64,000 nucleotides of DNA from Puccinia triticina (Eukaryota; Basidiomycota; Pucciniomycetes; Pucciniales; Pucciniaceae), in the NCBI RefSeq assembly GCF_026914185.1, contig NC_070569.1:3782001-3846000 (forward strand). Reading direction: 5' to 3'. A model generated the notes under the pieces. The model ran no database searches. It was not told the DNA's origin and saw only the letters and a list, made by a program, of their open reading frames with translations. This document shows positions 57,183 through 64,000 of this stretch, piece after piece (positions within the stretch are counted from its first letter, which is position 1; each line of letters opens with the position of its first letter). The position numbers were made by a program, and so were the translations under genes.

Positions 57183-58448
57183 ATGGCCGCTCCTCCTCCA
57201 CCCGACCCCCCCAACCGACCCAACGTCGCGTGTGACGCGACCATGAACGATATTGCAGAGCTGGACGACGCGCCCTCGACGCGTCTGCCTGACAGGCCGA
57301 ACGTCGCGCCACCATCCTTGGTGTTCCTCGCGTTCCTGACCAACTACATCGGCAACCCCCAAAACCACTCGTCTGAAGGAGCGTTAATTATTGATCCGTC
57401 CTCGCTCGGAGCAATCCGAATGATGATGGACGCGGAAGCGAAGCGTCTCAGAGAAATGGACAAACGTATGGATCAGATGTCGAAGATGGTTGAAACTTTC
57501 GAAGGTCGTCTACAGGCGCTTGAAGGCAGTCGCATGTCAACAACGGCCCCCCAGAATCAACCTACAAAGCAATCATACGCGCGTGCCACTGGACCGGCGC
57601 CTGCTGTCAGACCTCCGACGATCGCTCCCCCCCAGAAGACAATCCTCAAGTCACTCAAGCCTGGGAAGGCCATTATCCACTCAGCCCCCGACAAATCTGA
57701 AGTCCAGAACCTCGCGCGAGGGTTCCTAGTCCAACGTGCAAATGAGGTCTTACAGAAGCTTGATGCACAAGTTGAAGGCGAACGAATCTCGATCCGAGCA
57801 GCCCAAGTCTTGAAGTCGGGCGACGTTTGTTTCTTCTCGAAAAATAAGGCTCACCAAAAGTGGCTGATGGAAAACAAACACAACTGGTCGAAAGAAGTCC
57901 ACCCCGATCTAGAAGCTACGCCGAGCACCTTCTCTATTATTGCGCACGGCATTCCAAAAACCTTCAACCCTCTTGCCGTATCAGCGATCAAACAACTTTC
58001 GAGCGAAAACAACTTCCCAGAAGGTGATCTTGTCCGGGTCAAGTGGCTAGCGGATAACTCAGCAACCCCCAAGCAAGCAGGGTCGATCATTCTTGCCTTC
58101 AAGAACAAGCAACTAGCTGCCCGAGTTGAGAAAACTGGTCTATTCCTCAACTACGATTATCATTGAACAGCAAGGTTCAAACCCCGACCCCCCCAATGTT
58201 TCAAGTGCCTGAAAATGGGGCACTTTGGACAGTGGTGCAGGGAGAAGGCCAAGTGCGGCAAATGTGGTGACGAGCATGTGACAAAGGATTGCCCTGAAGG
58301 GTTAGGAGGTATTAAATCATGCGTCCTCTGCAAAGAAGGCCTTAAGATGAAAATTGAAGGAATTGAAACAGTCGATCATACACCTTTTAATGTCACTTGC
58401 TTCTTCAAGAAAGCGTGGCTCGAGAAGAAACACACCAACTTCCAATGA
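57183..58448 (+). pseudogene. LINE ORF1, nucleic-acid-binding protein with CCHC knuckles, one in-frame TGA
   Basis: An N-terminal proline-rich part precedes a predicted coiled coil with AEAKRLREMDKRMDQMSKMV. A globular middle has SIRAAQVLKSGDVCFFSKN, and tandem zinc knuckles CFKCLKMGHFGQWC and CGKCGDEHVTKDC follow. This order is typical of ORF1 in I/Tad-type LINEs and binds element RNA. TGA at 58164-58166 breaks the frame between YDYH and TARFKPRPPQ; an arginine codon CGA there would restore it. The natural end is the TGA at 58446-58448, overlapping the ORF2 ATG. The start could be 57183 or the ATG at 57243. Confidence 0.8.
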
Positions 58449-61400
58449 TAATACAACCTCAAGTAACCCCTGTATCACATTCCTCTTCTTCCTCTTCTTC
58501 CCATTTTCCCCCTTCCTTCCTCCCCCCTCCTCCCGATATTAACTCACATTTTGTTGATAGACCTATTACCAGTGCAATGAAGACCTTTTCTGATGTCATT
58601 CAGAACCAAGCCAACCAAATGAAGATACTACAATTGAATTGTCATGTCTCCCGAGAAATCACGCTAAGTGTCTTACATCAATCTTCTGATTTTACTTTCC
58701 TGATCTTGCAAGAACCGTGGATTAACTCTTTGACCCTTTCCCCACCTGAGCATCAGGACTGGAAAGTATTCACAGCTTTTGAGCATTGACCAAACACCTG
58801 GAATGATCAACACCGAACATGTATCTATGTAAAACAATGGATCCCATCCGGTAACATTAAACAGCTAAGTGATGGTGGCCAATTTATATTAGGCCTGGAC
58901 ATTTCCCTCCCCCAAAGCAAAACCCTTCGACTGATCAATGTTTATAACACCCCTAGAACTTTTCCAGCGCTGGAGATTCTTCAACGCTGGCTTTCAATCC
59001 ACAATTCTCGAGCAATCCCAACTGTCATCTGTATGGACGCCAATCTACACCACCCACATTGGAACCCACAGGGAATCCAAAACAATAACCGACAGGCACG
59101 CGAACTCCTTGAGATTTGTGGCAGCCATGGCTTCCGCGTGTCATCTCCTAAGCATATCCCTACTTTTTACTCAACTAAAGGAATGGGATACACCATTGAC
59201 CTGGCCTGGGCCAACTTTCTGGCCTCCAAGCTGATTTTTAGAACCAAGATCTCAGTTGAAAATCATGGCTCCAATCATCAGGCCATCATCCTGCATCTCG
59301 ATCTGCAGTGCCCAAGGAAGGAATTGAGACCCGCAAAACTTAACTGGGCAGTCATTAACCCCAACACTGTTTGTAACAGACTTCAGAAGCTAGCTGATAA
59401 ACGTCCTTTTGCCAACTTTAGCTCAACTGAAGAGCAAGTCAAGGCCATCACAAAGGATGTGATTGAAGTTCAAAAAAGCTTTGAGCGACTCACTTCTCGT
59501 ACAACGGATAGAGCTAAGTCTTGGTGGTGCAAAACTACCCTTGACCCCATTATTGAGAAAAGAAATAGAGCCTGGCAATGGATGATCCTGACCAAAAGTG
59601 ATGAAGCTTCTGAATGCTACAGGCAGTGGAACACCTACTTTCGGGATACTATCCGGATCCTCAAAAGGAACACATGGTGGCGATTCCTGGATGATCCTTC
59701 AGACAAAGCACTGTTCAAGGCCTTCAAATTTACAAAAAAGTCCTCAGCTCATACAATTCTCCCCCTGAAACGCCCAGATGGCACAATCACCACCAACAAA
59801 CTTGAGCAAGCTGAGTTACTGTTCAATGGCACATCGTGCATTGAGGCCCCTATTGATCTTTCTGATGTCCCCAGCAGGCCTGCTTGCTGAATCGTTTGCT
59901 ACCCAACAATAAATGAAGCCGAAGTTCTAGAAGGAATCAAGAAGATCGCACCAAAAAAGGCCCCTGGGGTTGATGGAATTGTGAATGAGATGATTAAACT
60001 GGGAGCTAAGTTCTTGGCCCCAACTCTTTCAGATGCTTTCAACAATGCGCTTGCAAATAGTTCTTACCCCGACACCTGGAAATGCGCTGTTACGGCCATC
60101 ATCCCCAAGGCAGGAAAAGACGATTACACTGACCCCAAAGCTTATAGACCCATTGCCCTGCTCAGTGGCATGGGGAAACTCTTTGAACTCATCATAGCTC
60201 GACGATTATCGACATGGGCAGAGAAGACCGGTGTCCTGGCGGATGGGCATTTAGGAGGCCGAAAAGGATCGGGGACGGAAGACGCTTTGGTCCTGCTTGA
60301 CACATGGGTCCGGCGAAAATGGCAAGAGAAGAAATATGTTGCGGGATTATTTCTGGACGTGAAATCTGCCTATCCCTCGGTTCATCCTTGGAGACTGATT
60401 CACTACTTGTTAAATTTGAAATGCCCAGCTTATCTAGTTGGGATCATCGAATCCTTCTTGTCAAACCGTTGCACGACCATCAGGATGGATGATTATGTAT
60501 CCTCCCCCTTCGCCATTGACATTGGCCTTCCCCAAGGGTCACCTCTCTCAGTTATTCTCTATATTCTATACAATAATTCACTGCTGATCAAGTCCTTTAA
60601 ACTGGAAGATGATGAAGTCTCAATAGGATATGTGGACGATGTGGTTCACCTAACAGCTGCGAAAACACCGGTGGAGACCGTGAGGAAACTGAGCAAACAG
60701 GGCACCCGATCCCTGCAGTGGGGGACAAAGTTTGGAGCGGTTTTTGACAAGAAGAAGGCCCAGTTCCTCTGGTTAACCAGGAGAGTCCATCCTCCTGAAT
60801 CCTTTACTTTTGGAAATCAAGTCCTCCCGCCGTGCAAGGAAGTTAAGTGGTTAGGGGTCCTTCTTGATAACAAGCTGACGTACACGGCTATGTTTAAACT
60901 TCTAGAACGTAAGGCTTCAGCAACAATAGCACAACTCAAGCCGCTGGGTAACTCGCGGTGGGGCCTCAGAGAGAAGGATAGGGTCCAATTGATGAATGCG
61001 GTTCTTATTCCCAGGGTATTGTATGGTGCCCCTGTTTGGGCAACCAAGTATAACACTACGAAGTTGCAAAATTTAGCTGATAAAGTCAATAATCTGGCTG
61101 CCATTTATATGTTAGGCACCTTCCGGTCTACCCCCACACAGTGGCATCGGACTAGAACTGCTGTCGGGGATGTTGCCGCAGTATGCAAAGGTGTAAGCGT
61201 AGGATTTTTCACCCGAAAACTGATACGCCGACGGTTTGATTGCAGTATCCAAGACATTCTGGTGGAGCGAGGTCTCTGCCGGGAGGCTTGGATCGGGAAT
61301 CACATCCCTGTTGCCCATGACCAACTAGATCAACTTGTAAAGCTGAATCCGGAAAAGATTTTCATTGAATACAAGGGGGAAATAGTCGTTTCAAAGCCAC

Positions 61401-62317
61401 CCATTGAGAACGCTGGTTTGACGAAGGAGGAAGCCATAAGTGCCACAATTAGCTTAGTAGATTCTCTTTCTAATGTTCCAGATTCTATTATCATTTATAC
61501 TGACGGATCTTATGACACAGTCAAGGGGGGTGCTGGTGCAGCCATATGCCCCGCGCTTGACACGGCTCTATCAATGGCTTTGGGCAGAAATACCCTAATT
61601 TCAAACCACGAATGTGAAACCGTTGGTGTGCTCCTTGCATTCAGATTGATCGAACAAGCAATAGGGAAGCGTAGGATATCAAAAGTGTTCATCCTAACGG
61701 ATAATATCGGTGTCTTACAAAGGTTGGGGAACTGTGGATCGGCTAAATCGGGGCAGTATCTCTTCTATGAAATCTTCGGAATTTGGCGCATACTCCCTGC
61801 TGATTTGAACATTCATTTTGTCTGGTGCCCCGGTCATGGGGGTATTCGTGGCAACGAGGCAGCCGATCTGCTAGCTAAAGAGGCAACGAACAGAAATGAA
61901 AACCCGGACAGACAATTACACGCTAGCGCTTCCAAGCTCACCAGACATCTCAAAAATCAGCTCTTTTCCCCTTCTCGATTGGAACTGGGAAAGAAAATCT
62001 CCGACCTCCCTATCCTCCAATCAGCTTTGATTAATCAACTGCGATCGGGTCACTCGCCTCTCAACAGTTATCTCTTCAAGGTCAAAAGAAGACTCGACCC
62101 TACCTGCCAATTTTGCAACAGCCGAGAAACAACAATTCATTTCTTTGATTTTTGCCCAAAATACCGACACCTTTGACGAATCCTCATACAGAAGGCTAGA
62201 TCAAAAAAACTGAAGGTTGACTCAAACAGACCACATCTGCTCTTAAACATCCCAAAGGCCCATAGCCTGGTCTTTGAATTTATCATGAAATCTGGACGCT
62301 TTAATTTCCTGGATTAA
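58445..62317 (+). pseudogene. LINE ORF2: APE endonuclease, reverse transcriptase, RNase H; three in-frame TGA
   Basis: Endonuclease blocks from about 58615: KILQLNCHVSRE, FLILQEPWIN, PTVICMDANLHHPHW, then YTIDLAWANF and GSNHQAIIL. Reverse transcriptase: KKAPGVDGIVNEM, AYRPIALLSGMGKLFE, GLFLDVKSAYPSV, GLPQGSPLSVILY and catalytic GYVDDVV at about 60630. RNase H: IIYTDGSYDTVKGGAG, NHECETVGVLLAF, FILTDNIGVLQ and WCPGHGGIRGNEAADLLAKE. A CCHC-like finger follows with CQFCNSRETTIHFFDFC. Stops at 58787-58789, 59888-59890 and 62174-62176 are all TGA in an otherwise continuous frame ending at TAA 62315-62317. The endonuclease has SNH where SDH is usual, which would impair catalysis. Confidence 0.88.
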
Positions 62318-62508
62318 ATTATTGAATTGCCCGGTCCTTTCCTTTCTTTTCTTTTTCTCTATTTTCTATCTGATCTGTTAGACAATGTTGATTGCCGCGT
62401 ATCCCTAAGATTATAACTACCTTTTATGTTAACATCTGGCCTTCTTTTACTCATATGTAGTTAGCTACTTAAGATTCATAGTGTGCAATGCTAAGGGCGA
62501 AATTACAC

Positions 62509-62533
<25 letters not shown>

Positions 62534-62540
<7 letters not shown>

Positions 62541-62543
62541 CCA
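62534..62543 (+). repeat. LINE target-site duplication, right copy
   Basis: AAGAGAACCA after the poly(A) tail, matching 57061-57070. Confidence 0.85.
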
Positions 62544-63164
62544 GAGACTATCAGTTTATTATATTTTTTGATCATTAGGATCTTTGATATTGTCTAGCAG
62601 TCTACATTAACTTCTATTATAAACCAAAAATACTTTTTTTATATTTTTTACAGGAACCTCTTATTTTTAAGAACAATGTCTTATACTGTACCAGGAGATT
62701 TGGATAGAAATATGGCTTTCAAGGAAATAATCATACAGCCTGGCATAATCCACATTGTTTTTTTTCATTCAAACCTAAATCCGTCATTATAACATTCATT
62801 TTTTGCCTGGAGCTGAAAGGACAGTTTCCTGGATTTTTTCAACTAACATGGAGAACAACCACAGCAATACATGGAGAACAACCACAGAAATACATGGAAG
62901 AAAATCACAACTGAATCTAGAACCAACCCAGTGAATAATTCCATCTACCCACTGTACATATCATCAAGACAATGAAGACAGGGATTTCAATGCTCCTCAG
63001 CAGGAGGGTAAACTGCTTACGGTTGTCTCGAAACGAATCACCTGATCAAGCATTGATTGCCATGGACTCTTTGTACTCGGACATATCCTTGTCAAGATAT
63101 TAGAGGCCCGATTTGTCACCTGATAAATAGACTGAATAGGATAGAGGCATTACCTAGTCGCTTC
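62544..63164. other. AT-rich spacer downstream of the LINE
   Basis: No gene recognised. Near 62850-62900 the phrase CATGGAGAACAACCACAG is tandemly repeated twice. The end adjoins the stop of the small gene model at 63165. Confidence 0.4.
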
Positions 63165-63429
63165 TTACAGAATCTTTTTCCTCGGCTTCATGTGATCGTA
63201 GTACAGCGAATCCCTTGAGCTCGATCCGTCGCGTTTAATGTCGAATTTGGAACCAGACGACGACTTTTCAATCATGAAAATTGCATCTTCTTCGCTATCG
63301 AGACGGACTGTTATCGGACGGCGAGGGGTTGGATGGCAGAAGAAAGGAAAGGGGGAACGACGGGTCATCAACACTATCAGTCGGACTAGCGCTATTGGAT
63401 GAAATAGAGATTACGGACTGATGGGCCAT
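63165..63429 (-). CDS. Small hypothetical protein (two-exon model, 65 residues)
   Basis: An ATG at 63429 opens MAHQSVISISSNSASPTD and could splice (donor at 63374, acceptor TAACAG before 63307) to RLDSEEDAIFMIEKSSSG, then FDIKRDGSSSRDSLYYDHMK and PRKKIL-stop. The model closes in frame, has a polypyrimidine stretch before the acceptor, and the second exon looks protein-like with a charged composition and basic end. It may instead be the last exons of a longer gene that starts further upstream (63430-63840 is GC-richer and open in several frames). The family was not recognised. Confidence 0.35.
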
Positions 63430-64000
63430 GTTTATTCCAGCCCGTAGTGATGTGAACGAGGTGGTTGGCTGAGGGAAAGAGCTGAGAGGCGGGGCAGACC
63501 TGGTCGTTAAATACTCTCACTGGGCTGCCGCGATCGAGACCGAGCCGCGCAGATCGAGCTCCGATCAATCGGAGGTGGCGATACCCTGGCCATCGGTACA
63601 AATACAGGAAATACAGTCTTTCCTGGCGATCGAACTTCGAAGTGTCCTGGCAATCGCAGAAAAGACTTGGAGATCCGTGGCGAACTTCCCCATCCAATCT
63701 GCCGAGGATCCTTGATCGGCACGCAAGGAAGACCGTGATCGATATCGAAATGTTTTCAAGGATGGTGTAGCTGTTTGGCAGAAGGGAGGCCAAGCACTGT
63801 TCACACTGCCGGCTGAGACCCACCAGGGCCAAACAACTCAAGCCCGAACTCGTGTTTAGGCCCGCGCCCGGACCTTTAATTGTGTAAACCTCATGAAGGC
63901 ACTAGACCCCCCGCGCGACTTGACCTAGCAAAAGGACGCGCAAGTCCAATTCAGACCTATGAACACCCTATCCACCCAGTAAAAGACTGCGCACGCAGAT
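63430..64000. other. Right edge, possible gene upstream part
   Basis: The base composition is more gene-like than in the preceding kilobases and the minus strand is open in two frames from 63841 to about 63500, but no conserved motif was recognised. It may be promoter and leader of the small gene model or an exon of a larger one. Confidence 0.3.

Larger units (their letters stand above)
57071..62533 (+). mobile_element. Full-length LINE (Tad/I-like, with RNase H), 5.46 kb
   Basis: A non-LTR retrotransposon that copies itself by target-primed reverse transcription. The layout is a 5' leader (57071-57182), ORF1 (57183-58448), overlapping ORF2 (58445-62317), a 3' leader, and a run of about 27 A up to 62533. 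A 10-bp direct repeat AAGAGAACCA flanks it. ORF2 has APE endonuclease, reverse transcriptase and RNase H domains plus a C-terminal CCHC finger, as in the Tad1/I group. The complete 5' end and intact duplication show a recent, complete integration. In-frame TGA codons mean this copy cannot make full proteins. Confidence 0.9.

Overview
The window reads as nuclear DNA of a rust fungus (Pucciniales, most likely a Puccinia-type genome). The reasons are intron-dense basidiomycete genes with 60-130 bp GT-AG introns, a secreted pectin methylesterase, a basidiomycete-style SAM plus HMG-box protein, and a very high load of transposons and miniature inverted-repeat elements (MITEs). The genus is inferred from overall character, not from a marker gene.

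Gene-bearing regions. 1-12 kb holds four ordinary genes whose exon chains close in frame: the 3' part of MED14 (+), ATP5/OSCP (-), a CE8 pectin methylesterase (-) and UTP23 (-). 25.5-27.5 kb holds an intact ten-exon SAM/HMG-box gene (-). Most other host-like sequence is broken: a 5' fragment of glycogen branching enzyme (29.4-29.8 kb), a decayed PlsC-type acyltransferase (35.0-36.0 kb), a CCT6 chaperonin fragment hit by two MITEs (47.35-48.0 kb), and a CDC48 fragment carried inside nested transposons (50.4 kb). Two further short gene models (49.0-49.2 and 63.2-63.4 kb) are tentative.

Transposon regions. 12-25 kb and 30-64 kb are almost entirely mobile or repetitive. Recognisable elements are: CACTA-type elements with 3-bp target duplications; a family bounded by GGAGGACTTCC with 3-bp duplications; PIF/Harbinger-type elements with TTA/TAA duplications; foldback elements built of GGTACCCG or of GCTAACGCTACGCTA words; a 595-bp terminal-repeat retrotransposon in miniature (TRIM) with a copia-type primer-binding site; a hAT transposase pseudogene (19.2-23.2 kb); a SANT/Myb-like transposon-associated gene (40.6-43.0 kb); the 3' end of a Ty1/copia element (54.2-55.9 kb); and a full-length LINE (57.07-62.53 kb) with poly(A) tail and a 10-bp target duplication.

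How it fits together. Host genes sit in small islands, and the islands are being eroded by insertion. In at least eight places the reading frames of transposons or captured genes are broken by TGA where the context suggests an earlier CGA arginine codon. This fits CpG-directed C-to-T mutation of repeats. Several insertions can be undone on paper because their target duplications are still exact, which dates them as young. No RNA gene, CRISPR array or prokaryote-type operon was found.
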